Under the pieces are notes generated by a model. It saw only the letters and a list, made by a program, of their open reading frames with translations. It searched no databases and was not told the origin of the DNA. Made by a program: the position numbers and the translations under genes. Positions 42,110-52,123 of a DNA stretch of 64,000 bases are shown in pieces. Source of the stretch: Bos javanicus (Eukaryota; Chordata; Mammalia; Artiodactyla; Bovidae); NCBI RefSeq assembly GCF_032452875.1, contig NW_026893633.1:496001-560000 (forward strand), given 5' to 3'. Positions within the stretch are counted from its first letter, which is position 1; the number at the start of each line of letters is the position of its first letter.

Positions 42110-44047
42110 ATCACGTGACTGAGCATGCACTGTTCACGTGGCTGATCATACACTGATCACTGGATTGATCATGCACTGATCACTTGGATATCATGCACTG
42201 ATCACGTGGCTGATCATACAATGTTCACGTGTCTGACCATGCACTGATCACGTGGCTGAACATGCACTGTTCACGTGGCTGATTACACACATGTCACGTG
42301 ACTGATCATGCAGTGATCGCGTGGCTCGTCATGCAATGATCATGTAGCTACCATATACTCGTCACGTGACTCATTATGCACAGGTCATGTAAATGTTCGT
42401 GCACTGTTCACGTGACTGATCATGTACTGATCACATGACTGATCATGCACGGATCACGTTGCTATCATGCTCTGCTCACGTGGCTGATCATGCAATGATC
42501 ACGTAGCAACCATGTACTGGTCACGTGACTGATCATGCACTGATCACGTAAGTGATCCTGCACAGAGCACGTGGCTCATTATGCACTGATCACGTGGCTG
42601 ATCACACATGCATCACGTGACTAATCATGCACTGATCACGTGGCTCTCATGCACTGATCACGTGTCTATCATGCACTGATCACGTGGATATGATGCACTG
42701 ATCACGTGGCTATCAAGCACTGATATCATGCACTGATCACGTGGCTGATCACACACGTATCACATGACTGATCATGCCCTGATCACGTGAGTATCATGCA
42801 CTGATCACGTGGCTATCATGCACTGATCACGTGGCTGATCATGCAATGATCACGTAGCTACCATGTACTGGTCACGTGACTGCTCATGCAATGATCACGT
42901 AATTATTCCTGCACTGATCACGTGGCTCATTACGCACTGATCACTTGGCTGATCATGCACTGATCACGTGGCTCATCATGCACTGATCACGTGGATAATC
43001 ATACACTGATCACGTGACTGATCATGCAATGATCACGCAGCTACGATGTACTAGTCACATGACTGATCATGTACAGATCACGTGACTAATCATGAAGTGA
43101 TCACGTGGCTATCCTGCACTGATCACGTGGATATCATGCACTGATCACGTGGCTGATCACACACGTATCACGTGACTGATCATGCAATGGTCACGTGACT
43201 GACCATGCACTGCTCACGTGACTGATCATGCACTGAACAGTTGGCTATCATGCACTGATTACTTGGCTGATCATACACTGATCACGTGACTGATAATACA
43301 CTGATCATCTGGCTATCATGCACTTATTACCTGGCTATCGTGCACTGATCACGTGGTTGATCATACACTGATCACGAGACTGATCATGCACTGATCACGT
43401 CTATATCATGCACTGATCACAAGACTGCCCATGCACTGATCACGTGGATGATCATACACTGATCATGTGACAGATCATGCAGTGATCACGTGGCTATCAT
43501 GCACTGATCAAGTGCCTGATCATACTCTGCTCCCGAAACTGATCATGCACTGATCACGTGGCTATCATGCACTGCTCACGTGGCTGATCATGCACTGATC
43601 ACGTGGCTATCATGCACTGCTCACGTGGCTGATCATGCGATGATCACGCAGCTACAGTGTACTGGTCACATGACTGATCATGCACTGATCACGTGACTGA
43701 TCATGCACTGATCACTTGGCTATCATGCACTACTCACGTGCTGATCATGCAATGATCATGTAGCTACCGTGTACCGGTCACGTGACTGACCATACACCCA
43801 TCAGGTGACAGATCATGCACTGATCACGTGGTTAACATGCAGTGATCACGAGACTGATCATACACTGATCACGTCCATATCATGCACTGATCACATGACT
43901 GCCCATGCACTGATCACGTTGATGATCATACACTGATCATGTGACAGATCATGCAGTGATCACGTGGCTATCATGCACTGATCAAGTGGCTGATCATACT
44001 CTGCTCCCGAAACTGATCGTGCACTGATCACGTGGTTATCATGCACT
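42110..44047. repeat. 22/23-bp satellite bordering region B, copy of 17.1-18.5 kb
   Basis: From about 42.5 kb the monomer order repeats 17.1-18.5 kb: GATCACGCAGCTACGATGTA at 17,501 and 43,031 (offset 25,530), and TCTGCTCCCGAAACTGATCG at 18,471 and 44,000 (offset 25,529). A ~114-bp indel lies inside. The match stops at the entry into region B. Confidence 0.88.
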
Positions 44048-44056
44048 GATCACGTG
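44041..44056. other. Junction between region A and region B
   Basis: Left of here the sequence follows the 18.5-kb homologue through GTGGTTATCATGCACTG. Right of here it follows the 1,413-bp unit exactly 1,413 bp before its next copy (GATCACGTGTTTATCAGGCA at 44,048 and 45,461). The switch falls in ATGCACTGATCACGTG, which both sides share, as expected for homologous exchange between satellites. Confidence 0.85.
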
Positions 44057-44434
44057 TTTATCAGGCAATGATCAGTGACTGACAGGCGCTGATCATGGGA
44101 CTGTGCACGCACTGATCACGTGGCTATCATGCACTGATCACGTGTCTGGGCATGCACTGATGACGTGGCTGTTCAGGCACTGATCACGTGTTTATCAGGC
44201 AGTGATTAGTGCCTGACAGGCGCTGATCAGGGGACTGTGCACGCACTGATCAGGTGGCTGATCAGGAACTGACCACCTGACCGTGCATGCAGTGATTACG
44301 TGGCTGGTCGTTCACTGATCACGTGTTTATCATACGGTGATCACGTGAGTGAGAGGCACTGATCACGTGACTGTGCCGTCAGTGATCACGTGGCTGAGCA
44401 GGCACTGATATCGTGACTAAGCATGCACTGATCA
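44048..44434 (+). repeat. Partial first unit of region B (last 387 bp)
   Basis: It corresponds to the 3' end of the satellite half of a unit and enters the array in register. It has private changes (GTCTGGGCATGC, CAGTGATTAGTGCCTGAC), fitting an array edge that escapes homogenisation. Confidence 0.88.
44250..44280 (+). other. Conserved inverted repeat in the satellite half
   Basis: TCAGGTGG and CCACCTGA form a perfect 8-bp inverted repeat around a 15-nt loop. It recurs once in each complete satellite half. In the units starting at 52,913 and 54,278 a C-to-G change (GAGCACCTGA) weakens it. Whether it folds in vivo is unknown. Confidence 0.7.
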
Positions 44435-44613
44435 TGTGCCGGGAGCCGCGGAGGCATTCCACTCTGGACAAAGGTCATGAGGAAGGAGGCTCGGCATACG
44501 CAAATGCGGGATCGAGCCTCAGGAGTCCACCCGGATATTCTCGAGCATCTCCCCCCCAAAAAAACCAGAGTCTGCCTACTGTATTGCTTTGTGCTCTCAC
44601 CTCTGATTTCACT

Positions 44614-44627
44614 GGGGGCTGTCCCCC
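44614..44627 (+). other. G5/C5 hairpin in the LTR
   Basis: GGGGG-CTGT-CCCCC is a perfect 5-bp stem with a 4-nt loop. It is kept in most copies; unit 3 has lost one C. Its role is unknown. Confidence 0.65.
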
Positions 44628-44848
44628 ACCACCATCTCGCTCTCTCTGTCAAAGAGTTAACTTACAGCTCCAATTCATAAAGTTCCTTGTCATTCTTCCC
44701 TTTAACTTCCAGCTGAGTCTCCATCTGGAGCGCGGAACCCACCACGCTTCCTAATTATGCCTGGGCTGCTAAGACCCACTCGAGAAGATGTCTAGGGTGA
44801 GGCACCTTTCGCTATTCGAGAGGGCGCCTGCGGCCTACGTAAGTGGTG

Positions 44849-44871
44849 CAAACTTCTTGTCTTGAAGTTTG
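44849..44871 (+). other. 8-bp hairpin in the LTR
   Basis: CAAACTTC and GAAGTTTG are perfect inverted copies around TTGTCTT. The stem is intact in all copies read except unit 3 (GAAGTCTG). It lies just upstream of ATTGG. Confidence 0.7.
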
Positions 44872-44876
44872 ATTGG
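44872..44876 (-). promoter_or_regulatory. Inverted CCAAT box in the LTR
   Basis: ATTGG is CCAAT on the minus strand, about 100 bp upstream of the TATA-like element. This is a usual distance for an NF-Y site, but binding is inferred only. Confidence 0.45.
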
Positions 44877-44972
44877 TCTTCCACGTAAACCAAGCTACTC
44901 AGTCTCTTTTCTCCACCGAATTTTCCTACTGAGCTCTCCTCATACTATTATTCTTGACATCTCTGATTAGCA

Positions 44973-44978
44973 TATAAA
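44973..44978 (+). promoter_or_regulatory. TATA box of the LTR promoter
   Basis: TATAAA lies in GCATATAAATA, about 65 bp before the PBS. That leaves little room for R plus U5, so either the transcript leader is very short or the true start is elsewhere. The element is intact in units 1-4, 7, 9 and 11-14, and changed to TGTAAA or TGTAAG in units 5, 6, 8 and 10. Confidence 0.55.
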
Positions 44979-45040
44979 TAATCGCCTATGCCATCTCTAC
45001 TTCGAATACCCTGGATCAGTTGGGGCTGGTCCCCGGCAGG

Positions 45041-45058
45041 TGGCAACCGAACAGGGAC
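45041..45058 (+). other. Retroviral primer-binding site, tRNA-Lys3 type
   Basis: TGGCAACCGAACAGGGAC differs from the tRNA-Lys3 complement TGGCGCCCGAACAGGGAC at two positions. Most other units read TGGCGACC..., one difference. Lys3 PBSs are typical of betaretroviruses and lentiviruses, supporting the class II call. Confidence 0.88.
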
Positions 45059-45847
45059 CTCAGGAGGCGATCCTCAAAGAGCTGAGCAGACACGAACCAC
45101 GCAATCAGCAGGCAATAAGCATGGAGCTCAGCAGTGACGAATCATGCTGCTCAACTGGCAAGAATCAAGCACGTGACCAGGCAGGAATCACGCAGCTCAG
45201 CTGGCAATTGTCAAGCAGATGAGCCGACAGGAATCACGCAGCTCAGATGGCAATTGTCATGCAGATGAGCTGGCAGGAATCACGCAGCTCAGCAGGCCCT
45301 AATCACGTGACTCTGCAGGCACTGATCACGTGGCTGATCAAGTCCAGATCACGTGACTGAGCATGCACTGATCACGTGGCTATCATGCACTGATGACGTG
45401 ACTGCGCATGCACTGATGACGTGGCTGATCAGGCACAGATCACATGGCTCATCCTGCACTGATCACGTGTTTATCAGGCAATGATCAGTGAATGACAGGC
45501 ACTGATCATGGGACTGTGCACGCACTGATCACGTGGCTATCATGCACTGATCACGTGACTGGGCATGCACTGATGACGTGGCTGTTCGGGCACTGATCAC
45601 GTGTTTATCAGGCAGTGTTCAGTGACTGACAGGCGCTGATCAGGGGACTGTGCACGCACTGATCAGGTGGCTGATCAGGAACTGACCACCTGACCGCGCA
45701 TGCAGTGATCACGTGGCTGGTCGTTCACTGATCACGTGTTTATCATTCGGTGATTATGTGACTGAGAGGCGCTGATCACGTGACTGTGCCGTCAGTGATC
45801 ACGTGGCTGAGCAGGCACTGATATCGTGACTGAGCATGCACTGATCA
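45059..45847 (+). repeat. Satellite half of unit 1
   Basis: It starts with the right-hand 35 bp of the interrupted 46-bp repeat (TCAGGAGGCGATCCTCAAAG), then diverged 46-bp repeats to about 45,300, then 22/23-bp monomers. The short open frame over the 46-bp repeats (from GTG at 45,040) parallels the type A blocks of region A and is not taken as a gene. Confidence 0.88.
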
Positions 45848-46451
45848 TGTGCCGGGAGCCGGGGAGGCATTCCACTCTGGACAAAGGTCATGAGGAAGGA
45901 GGCTCGGCATACACAAATGCGGGATCGAGCCTCAGCAGTCCACCCGGATATTCTCGAGCATCTCCCCCCCAAGAAAACCAGAGTCTGCCTACTGTATTGC
46001 TTTGTGCTCTCACCTCTGATTTCACTGGGGGCTGTCCCCCACCACCATCTCGCTCTCTCTGTCAAAGAGTTAACTTACAGCTCCAATTCATAAAGTTCCT
46101 TGTCATTCTTCCCTTTCACTTCCAGCTGAGTCTCCATCTGGAGCGCGGAACCCACCACGCTTACTAATTATGCCTGGGCTGCTAAGACCCACTCGAGAAG
46201 GTGTCTAGGGTGAGGCACCTTTCGTTATTCGAGAGGGCGCCTGCGGCCTACGTAAGTGGTGCAAACTTCTTGTCTTGAAGTTTGATTGGTCTTCCGCGTA
46301 AACCAAGCTACTCAGTCTCTTTTCTCCACCGAATTTTCCTACTGAGCTCTCCTCATACTATTATTCTTGACATCTCTGATTAGCATATAAATAGTCGCCT
46401 AGGCCATCTCTCCTTCGAATACCCTGGATCAGTTGGGGCTGGTCCACGGCA
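45848..46451 (+). mobile_element. LTR, unit 2
   Basis: TATAAA at 46,386. The A tract is interrupted (CCCCCCCAAGAAAACC). The PBS at 46,454 starts CGGCGACC instead of TGGCGACC, which also removes the GTG found here in sister units. Confidence 0.87.
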
Positions 46452-46471
46452 GGCGGCGACCGAACAGGGAC

Positions 46472-47260
46472 CTCAGGAGGCGATACTCAAAGAGCTGAGC
46501 AGACACGAACCACGCAATCAGCAGGCAATAAGCATGGAGCTCAGCAGTGACGAATCATGCTGCTCAACTGGCAATAATCAAGCACGTGACCAGGCAGGAA
46601 TCACGCAGCTCAGCTGGCAATTGTCAAGCAGATGAGCCGACAGGAATGACGCAGCTCAGATGGCAATTGTCATGCAGATGAGCCGGCAGGAATCACGCAG
46701 CTCAGCAGGCCCTGATCACCTGACTCTGCAGGCACTGATCACGTGGCTGATCAAGTACAGATCACGTGACTGAGCATGCACTGATCACGTGGCTATCATG
46801 CACTGATGACGTGACTGCGCATGCACTGATGACGTGGCTGATCAGGCACTGATCACATGGCTGATCATGCACTGATCACGTGTTTATCAGGAAAGGATCA
46901 GTGACTGACAGGCGCTGATCATGGGACTGTGCACGCACTGATCACGTGGCTATCATGCACTGATCACGTGACTGCGCATGCACTGATGACGTGGCTGTTC
47001 GGGCACTGATCACGTGTTTATCAGGCAGTGATCAGTGACTGACAGGCGCTGATAAGGGGACTGTGCACGCACTGATCAGGTGGCTGATCAGGAACTGACC
47101 ACCTGACCGCACATGCAGTGATCACGTGGCTGGTCGTTCACTGATCACGTGTTTATCATACGGTGATCATGTGACTGAGAGGCGCTGATCACGTGACAGT
47201 GCCGTCAGTGATCACGTGGCTGAGCAGGCACTGATATCGTGACTGAGCATGCACTGATCA
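46472..47260 (+). repeat. Satellite half of unit 2
   Basis: Standard layout. Private variants include GACAGGAATGACGCAGC and a TATCAGGAAAGGATCAGTG monomer. Confidence 0.87.
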
Positions 47261-47863
47261 TGTGCCGGGAGCCGGGGAGGCATTCCACTCTGGACAAAGG
47301 TCATGAGGAAGGATGCTCGGCATACGCAAATGCGGGATCGAGCCTCAGGAGTCCACCCGGATATTCTCGAGCATCTCCCCCCAAAAAAAACCAGAGTCTG
47401 CCTACTGTATTGCTTTGTGCTCTCACCTCTGATTTCACTGGGGGCTGTCCCCACCACCATCTCGCTCTCTCTGTCAAAGAGTTAACTTACAGCTCCAATT
47501 CATAAAGTTCCTTGTCATTCTTCCCTTTAACTTCTAGCTGAGTCTCCATCTGGAGCGTGGAACCCACCACGCTTCCTAATTATGCCTGGGCTGCTAAGAC
47601 CCACTCGAGAAGGTGTCTAGGGTGAGGCACCTTTCGCTATTCGAGAGGGCGCATGCGGCCTACGTAAGTGCTGCAAACTTCTTGTCTTGAAGTCTGATTG
47701 GTCTTCCGTGTAAACCAAGCTACTCAGTCTCTTTTCTCCACCGAATTTTCCTACTGAGCTCTCCTCATACTATTATTCTTGACATCTCTGATTAGCATAT
47801 AAATACTCGCCTAGGCCATCTCTCCTTCGAATACCCTGGATCAGTTGGGGCTGGTCCCCGGCA
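47261..47863 (+). mobile_element. LTR, unit 3
   Basis: One C is lost in the G5/C5 hairpin and the mixed tract is C6A8, so frames crossing the LTR differ from neighbours. TATAAA at 47,798. The 8-bp hairpin has one mismatch. PBS at 47,866 has a single difference from Lys3. Confidence 0.87.
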
Positions 47864-47883
47864 GGTGGCGACCGAACAGGGAC

Positions 47884-48672
47884 CTCAGAAGGCAATACTC
47901 AAAGAGCTGAGCAGACACGAACCACGCAATCAGCAGGCAATAAGCATGGAGCTCAGCAGTGACGAATCATGCTGCTCAACTGGCAATAATCAAGCACGTG
48001 ACCAGGCAGGAATCACGCAGCTCAGCTGGCAATTGTCAAGCAGATGAGCCGACAGGAATCACGCAGCTCAGATGGCAATTGTCATGCAGATGAGCAGGCA
48101 GGAATCACGCAGCTCAGCAGGCCCTGATCATGTGACTCTGCAGGCACTGTTCACGTGGCTGATCAAGTACAGATCACGTGACTGAGCATGCACTGATCAC
48201 GTGGCTATCATGCACTGATGACGTGACTGCGCATGTACTGATGACGTGGCTGATCAGGCACAGATCACATGGCTCATCATGCACTGATCACGTGTTTATC
48301 AGGCAATGATCAGTGACTGACAGGCGCTGATCATGGGACTGTGCACGCACTGATCACGTGGCTATCATGCACTGATCACGTGACTGCGCATGCACTGATG
48401 ACGTGGCTGTTCGGGCACTGATCACGTGTTTATCAGGCAGTGATCAGTGACCGACAGGCGCTGAGCAGGGGACTGTGCACGCACTGATCAGGTGGCTGAT
48501 CAGGAACTGACCACCTGACCGCGCATGCAGTGATCACGTGGCTGGTCGTTCACTGATCACGTGTTTATCATACAGTGATCATGTGACTGAGAGGCGCTGA
48601 ACACGTGACTGTGCCGTCAGTGATCACGTGGCTGAGCAGGCACTGATATCGTGACTGAGCATGCACTGATCA
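47884..48672 (+). repeat. Satellite half of unit 3
   Basis: It has CTCAGAAGGCAATACTC at the join, closer than other units to the empty-site GGAGGCAAT of region A. Confidence 0.87.
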
Positions 48673-49276
48673 TATGCCGGGAGCCGGGGAGGCATTCCAC
48701 TCTGGACAAAGGTCATGAGGAAGGAGGCTCGGCATACGCAAATGCGGGATCGAGCCTCAGGAGTCCACCCGGATATTCTCGAGCATCTCCCCCCCAAAAA
48801 AACCAGAGTCTGCCTACTGTATTGCTTTGTGCTCTCACCTCTGATTTCACTGGGGGCTGTCCCCCACCACCATCTCGCTCTCTCTGTCAAAGAGTTAACT
48901 TACAGCTCCAATTCATAAAGTTCCTTGTGATTCTTCCCTTTAACTTCCAGCTGAGTCTCCATCTGGAGCGCGGAACCCACTACGCTTCCTAATTATGCCT
49001 GGGCTGCTAAGACCCACTCGAGAAGGTGTCTAGGGTAAGGCACCTTTCGCTATTCGAGAGGCCGCCTGCGGCCTACGTAAGTGGTGCAAACTTCTTGTCT
49101 TGAAGTTTGATTGGTCTTCCGCGTAAACCAAGCTACACAGTCTCTTTTCTCCACCGAATTTTCCTACTGAGCTCTCCTCATACTATTATTCTTGACATCT
49201 CTGATTAGCATATAAATAGTCGCCTAGGCCATCTCTCCTTCGAATACCCTGGATCAGTTGGGGCTGGTCCCCGGCA
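48673..49276 (+). mobile_element. LTR, unit 4
   Basis: The 5' end reads TATGCC, so the terminal TG is lost. TATAAA at 49,211. PBS at 49,279 has one difference from Lys3. Confidence 0.87.
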
Positions 49277-49296
49277 GGTGGCGACCGAACAGGGAC

Positions 49297-50085
49297 CTCA
49301 GGAGGCGATACTCAAAGAGCTGAGCAGACCCGAACCACGCAATCAGCAGGCAATAAGCATGGAGCTCAGCAGTGACGAATCATGCTGCTCAACTGGCAAT
49401 AATCAAGCACGTGACCAGGCAGGAATCACGCAGCTCAGCTGGCAATTGTCAAGCAGATGAGCCGACAGGAATCACGCAGCTCAGATGGCAATTGTCATGC
49501 AGATGAGCCGGCAGGAATCACGCAGCTCAGCAGGCCCTGATCACGTGACTCTGCAGGCACTGATCACGGGGCTGATCAAGTACAGATCACGTGACTGAGC
49601 ATGCACTGATCACGTGGCTATCATGCACTGATGACGTGACTGCGCATGCACTGATGACGTGGCTGATTGGGCACTGATCACATGACTCATCATGCACTGA
49701 TCACGTGTTTATCAGGCAATGATCAGTGACTGACAGGCGCTGATCATGGGACTGTGCACGCACTGATCACGTGGCTATCATGCACTGATCACGTGACTGC
49801 GCATGCACTGATGACGTGGCTGTTCGGGCACTGATCACGTGTTTATCAGGCAGTGATCAGTGACTGACAGGCGCTGATCAGGGGACTGTGCACGCACTGA
49901 TCAGGTGGCTGATCAGGAACTGACCACCTGACTGCGCATGCAGTGATCACGTGGCTGGTCGTTCACTGATCACGTGTTTATCATACGGTGATCACGTGAC
50001 TGAGAGGCGCTGATCACGTGACTGTGCCATCAGTGATCACGTGGCTGAGCAGGCACTGATACCGTGACTGAGCATGCACTGATCA
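49297..50085 (+). repeat. Satellite half of unit 4
   Basis: Standard layout with GAGCAGACCCGAACC and a GATCACGGGGCTGATC monomer. Both variants return in the right-most units. Confidence 0.87.
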
Positions 50086-50689
50086 TGTGCCGGGAGCCGG
50101 GGAGGCATTCCACTCTGGACAAAGGTCATGAGGAAGGAGGCTCGGCATACGCAAATGCGGGATCGAGCCTCAGGAGTCCACCCGGATATTCTCGAGCATC
50201 TCCCCCCCAAAAAAACCAGAGTCTGCCTACTGTAGTGCTTTGTGCTCTCAACTCTGATTTCACTGGGGGCTGTCCCCCACCACCATCTCGCTCTCTCTGT
50301 CAAAGAGTTAACTTACAGCTCCAATTCATAAAGTTCCTTGTCATTCTTCCCTTTAACTTCCAGCTGAGTCTCCATCTGGAGCGCGGAACCCACCACGCTC
50401 ACTAATTATGCCTGGGCTGCTAAGACCCACTCGAGAAGGTGTCTAGGGTGAGGCACCTTTCGCTATTCGAGAGGGCGCCTGCGGCCTACGTAAGTGGTGC
50501 AAACTTCTTGTCTTGAAGTTTGATTGGTCTTCCGCGTAAACCAAGCTACTCAGTCTCTTTTCTCCACCGAATTTTCCTACTGAGCTCTCCTCTTACTATT
50601 ATTCTTGACATCTCTGATTAGCATGTAAATAGTCGCCTAGGCAATCTCTCCTTCGAATACCCTGGATCAGTTGGGGCTGGTCCCCGGCA
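50086..50689 (+). mobile_element. LTR, unit 5 (TATA changed)
   Basis: TGTAAA at 50,624 replaces TATAAA. It carries CTGTAGTGCTTTG and CTCAACTCTG, variants shared with units 8 and 10. PBS at 50,692. Confidence 0.87.
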
Positions 50690-50709
50690 GGTGGCGACCG
50701 AACAGGGAC

Positions 50710-51499
50710 CTCAGGAGGCGATACTCAAAGAGCTGAGCAGACACGAACCACGCAATCAGCAGGCAATAAGCATGGAGCTCAGCAGTGACGAATCATGCTG
50801 CTCAACTGGCAATAATCAAGCACGTGACCAGGCAGGAATCACGCAGCTCAGCTGGCAATTGTCAAGCAGATGAGCCGACAGGAATCACGCAGCTCAGATG
50901 GCAATTGTCATGCAGATGAGCCGGCAGGAATCACGCAGCTCAGCAGGCCCTGATCATGTGACTCTGCAGGCTGTGATCACGTGGCTGATCAAGTCCAGAT
51001 CACGTGACTGAGCATGCACTGATCACGTGGCTATCATGCACTGATGACGTGACTGCGCATGCACTGATTTCGTGGCTGATCAAGCACTGATCACATGGCT
51101 CATCATGCACTGATCACGTGCATGATCAGGCAATGATCAGTGGCTGACAGGCGCTGATCATGGGACTGTGCACGCACTGATCACGTGGCTATCATGCACT
51201 GATCACGTGACTGCGCATGCACTGATGACGTGGCTGTTCGGGCACTGATCACGTGTTTATCAGGCAGTGATCAGTGACTGACAGGCGCTGATCAGGGGAC
51301 TGTGCACGCACTGATCAGGTGGCTGATCAGGAACTGACCACCTGACTGCGCATGCAGTGATCACGTGGCTGGTCGTTCACTGATCACGTGTTTATCATAC
51401 GGTGATCACGTGACTGAGAGGCGCTGATCACGTGACTGTGCCTTCAGTGATCACGTGGCTGAGCAGGCACTGATACCGTGACTGAGCATGCACTGATCA
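50710..51499 (+). repeat. Satellite half of unit 5
   Basis: The variant monomer CACGTGCATGATCAGGCAAT replaces CACGTGTTTATCAGGCAAT. The same change is found in unit 8, about 4.19 kb later. Confidence 0.87.
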
Positions 51500-52103
51500 T
51501 TTGCCGGGAGCCGGGGAGGCATTCCACTCTGGACAAAGGTCATGAGGAAGGAGGCTCGGCATACGCAAATGCGGGATCGAGCCTCAGGAGTCCACCCGGA
51601 TATTCTCCAGCATCTCCCCCCCAAAAAAACCAGAGTCTGCCTGCTGTATTGCTTTGTGCTCTCACCTCTGATTTCACTGGGGGCTGTCCCCCACCACCAT
51701 CTCGCTCTCTCTGTCAAAGAGTTAACTTACAGCTCCAATTCATAAAGTTCCTTGTCATTCTTCCCTTTAACTTCCAGCTGAGTCTCTATCTGGAGCGCGG
51801 AACCCACCACGCTCACTAATTATGCCTGGGCTGCTAAGACCCACTCGAGAAGGTGTCTAGGGTGAGGCACCTTTCGCTGTTCGAGAGGGCGCCTGCGGCC
51901 TACGTAAGTGGTGCAAACTTCTTGTCTTGAAGTTTGATTGGTCTTCCGCGTAAACCAAGCTACTCAGTCTCTTTTCTCCACCGAATTTTCCTACTGAGCT
52001 CTCCTCATACTATTATTCTTGACATCTCTGATTAGCATGTAAATAGTCGCCTAGGCAATCTCTCCTTCGAATACCCTGGATCAGTTGGGGCTGGTCCCCG
52101 GCA
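51500..52103 (+). mobile_element. LTR, unit 6 (TATA changed)
   Basis: The 5' end reads TTTGCC. TGTAAA at 52,038. It has the CTCCAGCATC and CTGCTGTATTG variants. PBS at 52,106. Confidence 0.87.
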
Positions 52104-52123
52104 GGTGGCGACCGAACAGGGAC

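Larger units (their letters stand above)
1..44048. repeat. Region A: 22/23-bp satellite array with embedded diverged 46-bp blocks
   Basis: The stretch is a head-to-tail array of a 23-bp monomer, TGATCACGTGAC followed by TGATCATGCAC. Many copies are 22 bp, with CTGATC shortened to CTATC. The two halves are themselves related, so the ancestral unit is about 11.5 bp. Each monomer carries the perfect palindrome TCACGTGA and one or two TGATCA palindromes. Longer-range order is irregular and set by duplications listed separately. From memory the monomer matches the 23-bp motif of bovine 1.706/1.720/1.711a satellites; that identification was not checked. No gene, tRNA, rRNA or unrelated transposon was seen. 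Confidence 0.95.
44435..45038 (+). mobile_element. LTR of class II (ERVK/betaretrovirus-like) endogenous retrovirus, unit 1
   Basis: The element runs from TGTGCC to GGCA, so it has TG...CA ends, and is followed after GG by a tRNA-Lys3-like PBS; that order defines the 3' end of a 5' LTR. Visible signals are an inverted CCAAT (ATTGG), TATAAA, a C7A7 tract and a hairpin near 44,849. No gag, pol or env follows. Satellite resumes right after the PBS. This copy at the array edge is the most divergent (GAGCCGCGGAG, TAATCGCCTATGCC, PBS with two changes). No AATAAA signal was recognised, so the U3/R/U5 borders are uncertain. Confidence 0.88.

Noticed and set aside
1..44048. CRISPR-like array of short repeats
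   Set aside because: Repeats are contiguous 22/23-mers without unique spacers, and the window is a eukaryotic satellite.
1..44048. GATC-rich bacterial-type replication origin
   Set aside because: GATC density is a by-product of TGATCA in the monomer. No DnaA boxes, AT-rich unwinding element or bacterial genes are present.
44386..44754. Overlapping sense (113, 88 and 67 codons) and antisense (82-88 codons) frames in each LTR, considered as a possible LTR-encoded protein such as the MMTV-type U3 frame
   Set aside because: The sense frame starts at a GTG in the satellite. Indels in the C/A tract shift it in several units, and both strands are open over the same stretch. No recognisable domain.
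44430..45064. Target-site duplication flanking the LTR
   Set aside because: Only imperfect similarity (TGTGCC/GTGCC on the left, GGGACC on the right) is present, and part of it belongs to the LTR and PBS themselves.
45040..45222. 60-codon frames starting at the PBS in each unit, considered as a gag remnant
   Set aside because: The sequence after the PBS is the 46-bp satellite repeat, not retroviral leader or gag. The start GTG is missing in unit 2.
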